NCBI GenBank assembly: GCA_035518815.1
Contig: DATIXG010000129.1
Location: 1-22,102, forward strand
Source of the DNA: AG25 sp035518815
Lineage (GTDB): Bacteria > Gemmatimonadota > Gemmatimonadetes > Gemmatimonadales > GWC2-71-9
DNA: 22,102 bases
Direction of reading: 5' to 3'
Of the stretch, positions 14,793 through 22,102 are shown in pieces. Below the pieces are notes generated by a model, which was not told the DNA's origin, ran no database searches, and was given only the letters and a program-made list of their open reading frames with translations. The translations under genes were made by a program, and so were the position numbers. Within the stretch, counting starts at the first letter, position 1; each line of letters starts with the position of its first letter.

Positions 14793-16609
14793 GCTACGCG
14801 GGCGTCCGGCAGGCGGCGCCGCTCCTGCTCGAAGGACTGAAGCATCTCGAATACCGCGGCTACGACTCAGCGGGCCTCGCCGTCGTGGACGATGGCCGCA
14901 TCGAGGTGCACAAGGCGGCCGGCAAGATCGCGGCGCTCGAGAAGGATCTGGGGGCCACGCTCCCGCCCGGGCGCACCGGGATCGCCCACACCCGCTGGGC
15001 CACGCACGGCGTCCCGAATACCACCAACGCGCATCCCCACACCGACTGCGGCGGCACGCTGGCCCTCGTCCACAACGGCATCATCGAGAACGCGGGGCCG
15101 TTGCGCGCGGCGCTCGCCAAGCGCGGCCACGCCTTCCGCTCCGAGACCGACACCGAGGTCATGGCCCACATGATCGAGGAGCTGATCGGCAAGGGCCGCC
15201 CGCTGGTCGAGGCGGTCGCGGGCATGCTGATGCAGGTCGAGGGCACGTATGGCATCGCCGTGATCTCGACCCGCGAGCCGGACACCGTCGTGGCGGCCCG
15301 GCGCGGCTCGCCGCTCCTGGTGGCGATCGGGAACCGGGAGAACTTCGTCGCGTCGGACGCGTCGGCCGTCCTGCCGCACACGCGGTCGGTGGTCTACCTC
15401 GACGACGGGGAGATTGCGGTCGTCCGGCCCGACGACTACCGCATTCTCGACGTGCACGCGGTCGAGAAGGCCAAGCCGGTGACGCATGTGGACTGGGACG
15501 TGGCGACGATCGAGCGCGGCGGGTACCCGCACTTCATGCTCAAGGAGATCATGGAGCAGCCGGAAAGCCTGCGGAACACGCTCCGCGGCCGCCTGCTCGA
15601 GGAAGAAGGCACGGCGCGGCTGGGCGGCCTGAACCTGACCGATGACGAGCTGCTGGAGATCGATCGCATCGTCATCACGGCGTGCGGGACCTCCTGGCAC
15701 GCGGCGCTGATCGGCGAGTACATGATGGAGGAGCTGGCCCGGATCCCCACCGAGGTCGAATACGCGTCCGAGTTCCGCTATCGCAACCCGATCGTGAACG
15801 AGCGCACGCTCGTGCTCGGACTCTCGCAGTCGGGCGAGACGGCGGACACCCTCGCCGCGCTGCGGGAGGCCAAGCGCCGCGGGGCCCGCACGCTCGGCAT
15901 CGTGAACGTCGTGGGGAGCACGATCGCGCGCGAAGTGGAGGGGGGGATCTATCTGCACGCGGGGCCCGAGATCGGCGTCGCGAGCACCAAGGCCTTCACG
16001 AGTCAGATCGCGGCGCTCGCGCTCCTGACGCTCAAGATCGGGCGGCTGCGGGCGCTCTCGATCCTTCAGGGGCGCGAGGTGGTGCGCGCGCTCGCGCGCC
16101 TGCCGGAGCTGGTGCAGCGGGTGCTCGAGAAGGCGCCGGAGGTCGAGCGCATCGCGGAGCGCCTCCTGCGCGCCACCAACGTTCTCTACCTGGGCCGGGG
16201 CTACAACTTCCCCGTGGGCCTGGAGGGCGCGCTCAAGCTCAAGGAAATCTCCTACATCCACGCCGAGGGCTACCCCGCGGCGGAGATGAAGCACGGCGCC
16301 ATCGCGTTGATCGACGACCTGATGCCCGTGGTGTTCGTGGCGCCGCGGGACGCCGTGTACCAGAAGATCGTGAGCAACGTGGAGGAGGTGAAAGCCCGCG
16401 GCGGGCGCGTCATCGCGGTGGTCACCGAGGGCGACACCGGCCTCGCGACCCTGGCGGAGCATCGCATCGAGGTGCCCGAGACCCTCGACCTCCTGACCCC
16501 GATTGTCACCGTCCTGCCGTTGCAGCTGCTCGCGTACTACGTCGCCGTGCGCCGGGGGTGCAACGTGGACCAGCCGCGCAACCTGGCGAAGAGCGTGACG
16601 GTGGAGTGA
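14777..16609 (+). CDS. glmS: Glutamine-fructose-6-phosphate aminotransferase (isomerizing)
   Basis: 610 residues, the family's usual length; makes glucosamine-6-phosphate from fructose-6-phosphate and glutamine, the entry to amino-sugar and cell-wall synthesis. ATG 14777 is fixed because Cys2 must follow the initiator Met (MCGIVGY) as the glutaminase nucleophile. Other motifs: HTRWATHG, NGIIEN and SETDTEV in the glutaminase half. The sugar half has two SIS domains with ACGTSWHA, LSQSGETADT, STKAFTSQ and AEMKHG, and ends with NLAKSVTVE. It overlaps glmM by 16 nt and dtd by 4 nt (GTGA). No ribozyme leader is possible because the start lies inside glmM. Confidence 0.97.
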   Translation: MCGIVGYAGVRQAAPLLLEGLKHLEYRGYDSAGLAVVDDGRIEVHKAAGKIAALEKDLGATLPPGRTGIAHTRWATHGVPNTTNAHPHTDCGGTLALVHNGIIENAGPLRAALAKRGHAFRSETDTEVMAHMIEELIGKGRPLVEAVAGMLMQVEGTYGIAVISTREPDTVVAARRGSPLLVAIGNRENFVASDASAVLPHTRSVVYLDDGEIAVVRPDDYRILDVHAVEKAKPVTHVDWDVATIERGGYPHFMLKEIMEQPESLRNTLRGRLLEEEGTARLGGLNLTDDELLEIDRIVITACGTSWHAALIGEYMMEELARIPTEVEYASEFRYRNPIVNERTLVLGLSQSGETADTLAALREAKRRGARTLGIVNVVGSTIAREVEGGIYLHAGPEIGVASTKAFTSQIAALALLTLKIGRLRALSILQGREVVRALARLPELVQRVLEKAPEVERIAERLLRATNVLYLGRGYNFPVGLEGALKLKEISYIHAEGYPAAEMKHGAIALIDDLMPVVFVAPRDAVYQKIVSNVEEVKARGGRVIAVVTEGDTGLATLAEHRIEVPETLDLLTPIVTVLPLQLLAYYVAVRRGCNVDQPRNLAKSVTVE

Positions 16610-17049
16610 GGGTCGTTCTGCAGCGCGTTTCCCGGGCGGCGGTGCGGGTGGATGGCGAGACCGTGGGATCCATCGGGGTGGGATACGTCGTCCTCGCCGG
16701 CTTTGCCCCCACCGACACCGAAGCCGTGCTCGACTGGATGGCGGAAAAGATCCTCGGCCTCCGGCTGTTCGCCGACCCCCAGGGAAAGATGAATCTCGAC
16801 TTGGAAGAGGTGAACGGCGCGGTGCTCGTGGTGTCGCAGTTCACCCTCTACGGCGACGCGCAGAAGGGCCGGCGGCCGAGCTTCATCGCGGCGGCGCCTC
16901 CGGCGCAGGCGGTGCCGCTGTATGAGCGGTTCGTGGCGCTCCTCAAGGAGCGGAGCGGCGGCCTCCGCGTGGAGACGGGCCGGTTCGGCGCCATGATGGA
17001 AGTCGAGCTGGTGAACGACGGACCCGTTACCCTGGTGCTCGAGAAGTGA
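16606..17049 (+). CDS. dtd: D-aminoacyl-tRNA deacylase
   Basis: 147 residues; hydrolyses D-amino acids wrongly attached to tRNA (and Gly-tRNA-Ala in the family). The start is a GTG overlapping the glmS stop (GTGA), giving MRVVLQRVSRAAVRVDGE, the standard Dtd N-terminus. The two cross-subunit motifs are intact: SQFTLYGD (about residues 79-86) and NDGPVT, the Gly-cisPro motif, near the C-terminus. Cytoplasmic homodimer by family knowledge. It ends in a second GTGA overlap with maf. Confidence 0.95.
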   Translation: MRVVLQRVSRAAVRVDGETVGSIGVGYVVLAGFAPTDTEAVLDWMAEKILGLRLFADPQGKMNLDLEEVNGAVLVVSQFTLYGDAQKGRRPSFIAAAPPAQAVPLYERFVALLKERSGGLRVETGRFGAMMEVELVNDGPVTLVLEK

Positions 17050-17624
17050 ATCCCATCGTTCTCGCGAGTGGCAGCCCTCGCCGGCGCCAGCTGCTCGAGA
17101 TGCTCGGCATGCCGTTCCGGGTCGTGCTCCCCGAGGTCGACGAGACGCGGGCCGCGGGGGAGCCGCCGGAGACCTATGTCGTGCGCCTCGCCCGCGCCAA
17201 GGCGCAGGCGGTCGCCGCCCGCGAGCCGGGGTCCCTCGTGCTCGGCGCCGACACGACGGTCGAGGTCCGTGGCCAGGTGCTGGAAAAGCCCTCGTCGGCC
17301 GACGAAGCGGCCGCCATGCTCGCCAAGCTCCAGGGCCGCACCCACCACGTGCTCACGGCCGTGGCGCTCGCCCGGGATGGCCGCATCGAGCACGCGCTCG
17401 ACGTCACGGACGTCACGTTCCGCCCGCTCGACAAGGCCACCATCGACGACTACGTCGCGACGGGGGAGCCCATGGACAAAGCCGGCGCCTACGCCGTGCA
17501 GGGCAAGGGCGCGGTGCTCGTGGATTGGATTCGCGGCGACTTCTTCGGCGTGATGGGCCTGCCGGTGCGGCTCGTGATCGAGCTGCTCGACCGGTTCGAC
17601 GTGACCTACCGCTTCACGCGGTAG
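17046..17624 (+). CDS. maf: Maf-family nucleotide pyrophosphatase (dTTP/UTP type)
   Basis: 192 residues from a GTG that overlaps the dtd stop by 4 nt. The N-terminus IVLASGSPRRRQLLEMLG is the Maf substrate-loop signature; LGADTTVEV carries the catalytic Asp region; DKAGAYAVQGKGAV is the form seen in YhdE-like Maf proteins, which act on dTTP/UTP and modified forms, rather than the YceF-like 7-methyl-GTP branch. It probably cleans damaged nucleotides from the pool. The last 19 nt overlap the end of the convergent cyclase gene. Confidence 0.93.
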   Translation: MNPIVLASGSPRRRQLLEMLGMPFRVVLPEVDETRAAGEPPETYVVRLARAKAQAVAAREPGSLVLGADTTVEVRGQVLEKPSSADEAAAMLAKLQGRTHHVLTAVALARDGRIEHALDVTDVTFRPLDKATIDDYVATGEPMDKAGAYAVQGKGAVLVDWIRGDFFGVMGLPVRLVIELLDRFDVTYRFTR

Positions 17625-17632
17625 ACCGTCAC
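17601..17632. terminator. Shared inverted repeat at the convergent gene ends
   Basis: CTACCGC (17606-17612), a 5-nt loop, and GCGGTAG (17618-17624) are perfect complements, extended by GTGAC (17601-17605) and GTCAC (17628-17632) across a 3-nt bulge. Each inner arm contains the stop codon of one gene: TAG for maf on plus and TAG for the cyclase on minus. It could act as a bidirectional transcript end, but there are no T-tracts. Confidence 0.4.
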
Positions 17633-19219
17633 CTTCTTCGTCCTCCCCTTGACGGCGATCGGCTCCAGGAGCTCGACCTTGGGCGGCTTTTTGAGCGCCT
17701 CGTAGAAGGAATCGGACAGGAGGATTTCGTTCGGGCCGGCGGTGGAGCACAGGCGGCTCGCGGTGTTCACCGCGTCCCCGATCACGGTGTATTCGAGCCG
17801 GCGGTCGGAGCCGATATACCCGGCGAAGACCTCGCCGAAGTTGATCCCGATCCCGATGCGCAGCTCCGGGCGCCCATCCTTCTTCCATTTCACGTTGAGC
17901 TTGTCGAGCGCGGCGAGCTGGTCGAGCGCGCATCGCATCGCGCGGTCGGCGTCATCCTCGTGGGCCACCGGCGCGCCCCACAGGGCCATGATCGCGTCGC
18001 CGATGAACTTGTCCAGCGTGCCCGAGTGCTCGAAGACGATCTCCACCATCTCCGTGAAGTACTCGGTGAGCAGCGTGGCGATCTGGTCGGGGCCGAGGGT
18101 CTCGGACATCTGCGTGAAGCCGCGGATGTCGGAGAAAAAGATCACCACCGGCCGCTTGGTGCCGCCGAGCTGCACGGCCCCCTCCTGCTGGGCGATCTGG
18201 GACGCCAGGTTCGGGGCGAAGAAGCGCTGGAAGTTGGACAGCACGAGGGCCTCGCGCCGCAGCCGCTCGGAGCGCTGCGAGCTCTCGACCCCGACGGCGG
18301 CGAGGCTCCCGAACGCGATGAGAAACTCGAGGTCCTCGTCCGCGAACGAGTGGGTGGCGGTGAGGTTGTCGACGTAGAGGATGCCCAGCACGGTCTGATC
18401 GGTGCCCATGAGCGGGGTGCACATGGCGCTGCGGACGCTTTGGATCAGGATCGACTTCCCCTTGAACCGCTCGTCGGCGGCCGCATTGTCGGACAGGATC
18501 GCGACGCGCTCCTCGACCGCCTTGCGCGCGATGGATTGCGGGACATGCTTGGCCGCGCCGGAGCTTCCCTCGCGCCCCTTCGAGATGCGCGGGACGAGCT
18601 CGCCGGTGGCGGGCTCGAGCAGGAGGATCGAGACCCGGTCCACGTTCATGATCTGGAACGTGAAGTCCACCACCTTGTCGAGCAGACGGTCGAGCTCCTG
18701 CTGCTTCGACAACTCCTTCGAGATCTCGAGCAGGAGCGACAGCTTTTTCTCGCGCCGCTCTTCGAGGGTTTGCGCGGTGACCTTGAGATGCGACGCGCCC
18801 GACGGCGTCACGTCCACGATGGCGGGGACGCCGCCCGACGAATGCACCGGGAGCTGTCGGATGATCGTCCCGCCCGCCACGCCGCCGGGCTTGGGGGTGT
18901 CGAACGGCGGCACGACCTGGGGACGCGGCGCGGGCGCGCTCACCGCTTTCACGCGGTAGGCCACCTTGCCGAACGTCACGACGTCGTTTTCGCCTGCGAC
19001 TGCCTCGGTGATGCGGGCGCCGTTCAGGAACGTGCCGTTCGAGGAGCCGAGATCCTTGACGCGGACGCCGGCGTCGGCGAGAGCGAGCTCAGCGTGCCTG
19101 CGGGAGATGGTGGGGTCGTAGATCGGGACGTCGCTCGTAACCGCGCGACCGACGACCACGGTACGCCCGGGTTGCAGGTCGATCGCCAGATCGCCCGCGG
19201 TGCTGAGCAGCTTGAACAC
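17606..19219 (-). CDS. FHA-GAF class III adenylate/guanylate cyclase
   Basis: 537 residues from the GTG at 19219 (a TTG at 19228 is an alternative). An FHA phosphothreonine-binding domain (1-92) shows Gly24-Arg25, SRRH (39-42) and SSNGT (59-63). A Pro-rich linker and coiled segment lead to a GAF domain (about 170-315). The class III cyclase domain starts at about 355: metal Asp364 in FSDIRGFT and Asp408 in KFIGDAIMALWGAP, Lys404, and GDAVNTASRL with Asn485 and Arg489. Thr478 in EYTVIGDAV stands where class IIIa enzymes have the adenine-specifying Asp; the Thr form is class IIIb, known for bicarbonate stimulation. cAMP is the likely product. No transmembrane segment. It starts 16 nt after trpE but has its own -10-like box. 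Confidence 0.93.
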   Translation of the reverse strand: MFKLLSTAGDLAIDLQPGRTVVVGRAVTSDVPIYDPTISRRHAELALADAGVRVKDLGSSNGTFLNGARITEAVAGENDVVTFGKVAYRVKAVSAPAPRPQVVPPFDTPKPGGVAGGTIIRQLPVHSSGGVPAIVDVTPSGASHLKVTAQTLEERREKKLSLLLEISKELSKQQELDRLLDKVVDFTFQIMNVDRVSILLLEPATGELVPRISKGREGSSGAAKHVPQSIARKAVEERVAILSDNAAADERFKGKSILIQSVRSAMCTPLMGTDQTVLGILYVDNLTATHSFADEDLEFLIAFGSLAAVGVESSQRSERLRREALVLSNFQRFFAPNLASQIAQQEGAVQLGGTKRPVVIFFSDIRGFTQMSETLGPDQIATLLTEYFTEMVEIVFEHSGTLDKFIGDAIMALWGAPVAHEDDADRAMRCALDQLAALDKLNVKWKKDGRPELRIGIGINFGEVFAGYIGSDRRLEYTVIGDAVNTASRLCSTAGPNEILLSDSFYEALKKPPKVELLEPIAVKGRTKKVTVYRVKR

Positions 19220-19227
19220 AGGGCCCA

Positions 19228-19233
19228 AATATA
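19228..19233 (-). promoter_or_regulatory. -10-like box of the cyclase gene
   Basis: TATATT on the minus strand, 8 nt before GTG 19219, in the 16-nt gap after trpE. No convincing -35 box and no SD; the spacing suits a leaderless start within the trpE unit. Confidence 0.4.
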
Positions 19234-19235
19234 GA

Positions 19236-20729
19236 TCAATCGCCGGCCTTGGCGAGCGCCAACGCCCGCAGCACGGCCTGCGCTTTGGCCTCGGTCTCCG
19301 CGAACTCGCGTGCGGGATCGGAATCGGCGACGATCCCGGCGCCCGCCTGCACGGACACGCGGTCGGGCAGCACGAGGCCCGATCGAATCGCGATCGCCGT
19401 GTCCATGTTCGTGGCGCCCCAGCTCACATATCCCACCGCGCCCGCGTAGGGGCCTCGCCGCTCCGGCTCGAGCTCGTCGATGATCTCCATCGCCCGGACC
19501 TTGGGCGCCCCCGTCACGGTGCCGGCTGGGAAGCACGCGCGGAACACGTCGAGCGCGTCGTACCCGTCGCGCAGCCGCCCGCGCACTTCGCTCACGAGGT
19601 GCTGCACGTGCGAGTACCGCTCGATGGTCAGGAGATCGCTCACGCGCACGGTCCCGTACCGCGCCACACGCCCGACGTCGTTCCGACCCAGGTCCACGAG
19701 CATCATGTGCTCGGCGCGCTCCTTCTCGTCCGAGAGCAGCGAGCGCCCCAGGGCGTCGTCCTCGTCCGGCGTGGCGCCCCGAGGCCGCGTGCCGGCGATC
19801 GGCCGCACCGTGACCTCGCCCTCCTCCACCCGCACGAGCACCTCTGGTGAGCTGCCGACGAACGCAAAGTCGTCGAGCGCGAGATAGAAGAGATACGGCG
19901 CCGGGTTGAGCGCCCGCAGGTAGCGGTACAGCCGCAGCGAGTCCACCTGGCCGGGCGCGTCCTGGCGGCGCGACAGAACCGTCTGGAAGGTGTCCCCCGC
20001 CCGGATGTATTCGAGAACGCGGCCCACGTCGCGCTCGAAGGCCGCACGCGGATACGGCGACTCCGTGTGGACCGGCGGCACGGCGTCCGAGAGGGTGAGC
20101 GGCGCGAGGTTGTGGGTGTCGCCCAGCCGGCCGGCGAGCTCGTCCAGACGCACCTGGGCTGCATCGTAGAGTTTGAGGAGCGCGCCTCGGCTCGCGCCCC
20201 GCTCGGCCTCGACGTTCACGACCAGGATCGCCCGGCCGAACAGATTGTCCAGGATCACGAGGCTGTCCGCGATCATCATGACCGCGTCCGGCAGCCCCAG
20301 TCCGGAGGCGGGCGGGTGCGGCAACCGCTCGATGGTGCGCACCAGGTCGTAGCCGAGATAGCCTACGGCGCCCCCCGCGAATCGGGGCAGCCCGGGGAGA
20401 TGCGGGGAGGGCAGCGCGCGGAGCTGCGCCGCGAGGTGGCCGATCGGGTCCGCGGTCTCACCCGCCGCGGCCCAGCCCGTGCCGCGCGTCCACCGCTCGA
20501 TGCGGCGCCCGCGATAGCGCCACACCTCCCGCGGCTCGGTGCCGAGGAACGTGTAGCGCGCCCACCGCTCTCCCCCGACGAGCGATTCGAGCAGGAAGGC
20601 GAAGGGCGGACGGGCCACCTTCGCGAGCGCCGCCACGGGCGTGTCCGCGTCGAGGACGACTTCGCGCACGACGGGGACCATGCCGCCGGACGCGGCACGA
20701 TTCAGGAATTCGGCGCGGGGATCGCTCAC
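19236..20729 (-). CDS. trpE: Anthranilate synthase component I
   Basis: 497 residues, normal TrpE length; converts chorismate to anthranilate, using ammonia supplied by the TrpG subunit. The N-terminal domain has FAFLLESL (44-51), the tryptophan-binding LLES feedback motif. The chorismate-binding part has IAGTRPRG (311-318), LVDLGRNDVGRV (344-355), FPAGTVTGAPKVRAMEII (400-417) and the late QAGAGIVADSDP. LLES and GTRPRG favour TrpE over aminodeoxychorismate synthase PabB. GTG 20729 is used since the upstream residues VPVVREVV match the family N-terminus. No trpG follows: the next gene is the cyclase. It diverges from the signal-peptide gene across 15 nt. Confidence 0.92.
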   Translation of the reverse strand: MSDPRAEFLNRAASGGMVPVVREVVLDADTPVAALAKVARPPFAFLLESLVGGERWARYTFLGTEPREVWRYRGRRIERWTRGTGWAAAGETADPIGHLAAQLRALPSPHLPGLPRFAGGAVGYLGYDLVRTIERLPHPPASGLGLPDAVMMIADSLVILDNLFGRAILVVNVEAERGASRGALLKLYDAAQVRLDELAGRLGDTHNLAPLTLSDAVPPVHTESPYPRAAFERDVGRVLEYIRAGDTFQTVLSRRQDAPGQVDSLRLYRYLRALNPAPYLFYLALDDFAFVGSSPEVLVRVEEGEVTVRPIAGTRPRGATPDEDDALGRSLLSDEKERAEHMMLVDLGRNDVGRVARYGTVRVSDLLTIERYSHVQHLVSEVRGRLRDGYDALDVFRACFPAGTVTGAPKVRAMEIIDELEPERRGPYAGAVGYVSWGATNMDTAIAIRSGLVLPDRVSVQAGAGIVADSDPAREFAETEAKAQAVLRALALAKAGD

Positions 20730-20730
20730 T

Positions 20731-20736
20731 TAGATT
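20731..20736 (+). promoter_or_regulatory. -10-like box of the right-end gene
   Basis: TAGATT with 8 nt to ATG 20745. The region around -35 (TTCGGC, 20709-20714) is weak and lies inside trpE coding sequence. No SD, so a leaderless start is predicted. Confidence 0.4.
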
Positions 20737-20744
20737 TGGCGGCG

Positions 20745-22102
20745 ATGCGTCACCTGCAGCTCGCCCTGGGCCTCGCTCTCGCCGTCACGCTGAGTGCGTT
20801 CCGGCCGGCCGGCGCGCAGACGTGGAACGGCGACTCCGCCCTGGCCCTGGCGCGACGCGCCACCGAGCGGCGCCAGCGCGCCGCGGGCGATACCGCCCTC
20901 CACGACTACAAGGCGCAGGCCCACGGATTCCTCTTCTTCTTGGGACAGATGGGCGAGGGGCTCGACGCGCCGCCACGCCTCGTCAAGGCCGACCAGCTGG
21001 AGCTGGAAGTGTACTGGAAAGCGCCGGACTTGAGCAAGCAACGCATCGTCGGGTGGCGCGACAAGTCCGAGGTCCCCACCGATATCGCCTACCACACCGA
21101 CCACCTGGGGATCGTCCAGAACAATTTTGGCAGCGCGATCCGTATCGGCGAGGGGGACGAGGTGCGGGACGTGCCGCACCCGCTGGCGCCCGGGGCCGAG
21201 GCGCGCTACGACTACGCGCTGGGCGACACCACGACCATCGAGCTGCCCCAGCGCATCGTCCGCGTCGTGGCGCTTCAGGTCAGGCCCAAACGGCTCGACC
21301 AGCCCGGAATCGTCGGGACCATGTACCTGGACGCGGGCACTGCCGACGTCGTACGGCTGGCCTTCAGCTTCACGGCCGCGGCGTATATCGACCGCCAGCT
21401 CGAGGATGTCAGCATCGTGCTGGACAACGCGCTGTGGGAGGAGCGGTACTGGCTGCCGTATCGCCAGGAGCTCGAGATACGCCGCCGCGCCCGCTGGCTC
21501 GACATGCCCGTCCGCGGCATCATCCGCGGCCGGTGGGAGGTGGACGGCTATCAGTTGAATCTCGGGCTCGTGCGCAGCTGGTTCGCGGGTCCCGAGATCA
21601 CGAGCGTGCCGAGGGCGGAGCGCGACTCCTTTCCGTGGCCCGAGCCCCTAGCCCAGGCCATCGAAGGCGCCGCGGAGCCCGTGCGCGAGAGCGATTTGAA
21701 CAAAGTGCGCGCGGAGATCGCGCAGATCGCGGGCCAACGAGCCCTCACCGCGCTGCGCACCCGCGCGCCCGGGGCGCGGACCGTGAGCGACATCGTGCAC
21801 GTGAATCGCGTCGAGGGGCTCGCCCTTGGCGCGGGGATGGTGTGGCGCGGCAATGCCGGGACCAAGCCCTGGCAGGTGCGCGCGCTCGTCAGCTACGGGT
21901 TCGCCGACCGGCGCCCCAAGGGCCTCCTGACGGGCTCCCTTAAGCGCGGTCGTGGCGCCCTGCAGGCCGATGGGTACCGGGTGGTCCGCGACGTGGGCGA
22001 CGTTCCCGTCATCGCGCCGATTCTGAACTCCCTCTCTTCTCAAGAGCTCGGGGACGACTACGGCGACTACTACCTGGCCACGGGAGCCCGCCTCGGCTAC
22101 GC
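20745..22102 (+). CDS. Exported protein, possibly outer membrane (partial, runs off right edge)
   Basis: 452 codons are open from ATG 20745 to the window edge. Residues 1-24 (RHLQLALGLALAVTLSAFRP then AGA) form a signal peptide with likely cleavage before Gln25. The mature protein begins with a helix rich in Ala/Arg (LALARRATERRQ) and then has alternating beta-like segments: ADQLELEVYWKAPDLSKQRI, TDHLGIVQNNFGSAIRIG, IELPQRIVRVVALQVRP, GTMYLDAGTADVVRLAFSF. The last residues seen (WQVRALVSYGF, YLATGARLGY) resemble beta-barrel strands. I infer a periplasmic or outer-membrane protein resembling uncharacterised Gemmatimonadota proteins. No enzyme motif is visible. Confidence 0.75.
   Translation, partial: MRHLQLALGLALAVTLSAFRPAGAQTWNGDSALALARRATERRQRAAGDTALHDYKAQAHGFLFFLGQMGEGLDAPPRLVKADQLELEVYWKAPDLSKQRIVGWRDKSEVPTDIAYHTDHLGIVQNNFGSAIRIGEGDEVRDVPHPLAPGAEARYDYALGDTTTIELPQRIVRVVALQVRPKRLDQPGIVGTMYLDAGTADVVRLAFSFTAAAYIDRQLEDVSIVLDNALWEERYWLPYRQELEIRRRARWLDMPVRGIIRGRWEVDGYQLNLGLVRSWFAGPEITSVPRAERDSFPWPEPLAQAIEGAAEPVRESDLNKVRAEIAQIAGQRALTALRTRAPGARTVSDIVHVNRVEGLALGAGMVWRGNAGTKPWQVRALVSYGFADRRPKGLLTGSLKRGRGALQADGYRVVRDVGDVPVIAPILNSLSSQELGDDYGDYYLATGARLGY

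Noticed and set aside
13350..16462. Long minus-strand frames (473 and 531 codons) opposite glmM and glmS
   Set aside because: Same reason: GC-rich codons keep the antisense frame open. No recognisable motif, and the sense proteins are complete enzymes.
17525..19234. A 569-codon plus-strand frame opposite the cyclase gene
   Set aside because: It is a GC-bias shadow: the product is a low-complexity Arg/Glu/His/Leu-rich sequence with no domain, while the minus strand encodes a clear FHA-GAF-cyclase.

Overview
The window is very GC-rich and gene-dense. It holds about 20 intact protein genes, two genes cut by the window edges (a lipoprotein on the left, a signal-peptide protein on the right), one regulator remnant, and no tRNA, rRNA, CRISPR array or insertion sequence that I can see. 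Codon use is uniformly GC-ending and there is no transferred-looking island. Small Asp/Trp-rich lipoproteins, SIMPL and DinB-like proteins, an FHA-GAF-cyclase and promoters placed directly against start codons suggest a soil-type bacterium. I would guess Gemmatimonadota or a near relative, by inference only.

Layout. 1-621 (minus) is the start of a secreted lipoprotein. 673-951 is a remnant of an AraC-type cupin regulator. 985-7713 (plus) is a tightly packed accessory run: metallophosphoesterase-like protein, SIMPL protein, DinB-like protein, beta-carbonic anhydrase, RibD/DHFR-like reductase, MFS transporter, DUF2235 hydrolase, DUF2214 membrane protein and a PH-like membrane protein, many with 4-17 nt overlaps. 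7727-10822 (minus) is a coupled operon: M48 peptidase, purD, mutM. 10823-11090 is an unusual repeat-filled intergenic region. 11082-12254 (minus) is a cystathionine gamma-synthase/lyase gene, divergent from 12314-17624 (plus): a REC-HD-GYP response regulator, then glmM-glmS-dtd-maf. 17606-20729 (minus) is trpE followed by an FHA-GAF-class III cyclase. The cyclase converges on maf with overlapping ends. 20745 to the right edge (plus) is a secreted or outer-membrane protein of unknown function.

How the genes fit together. glmM and glmS are consecutive UDP-GlcNAc (cell wall precursor) steps. dtd and maf behind them are quality-control enzymes (D-aminoacyl-tRNA, non-canonical nucleotides). purD and mutM join purine synthesis to 8-oxoG repair. 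Two signalling proteins, one that may degrade c-di-GMP and one that may make cAMP, flank the glm operon.

Most unusual signals: (i) a recurring promoter geometry with a -10-like hexamer 7-8 nt before the start codon of outward-facing genes, suggesting leaderless mRNAs; (ii) the 10823-11090 region, with a direct repeat, four hairpins sharing a loop rule while their stems differ, a 10-bp long-range stem and an 18-20 bp minisatellite whose last unit supplies the metB stop codon; (iii) related G-rich repeats inserted in frame in glmM; (iv) maf and the cyclase ending inside one shared inverted repeat.
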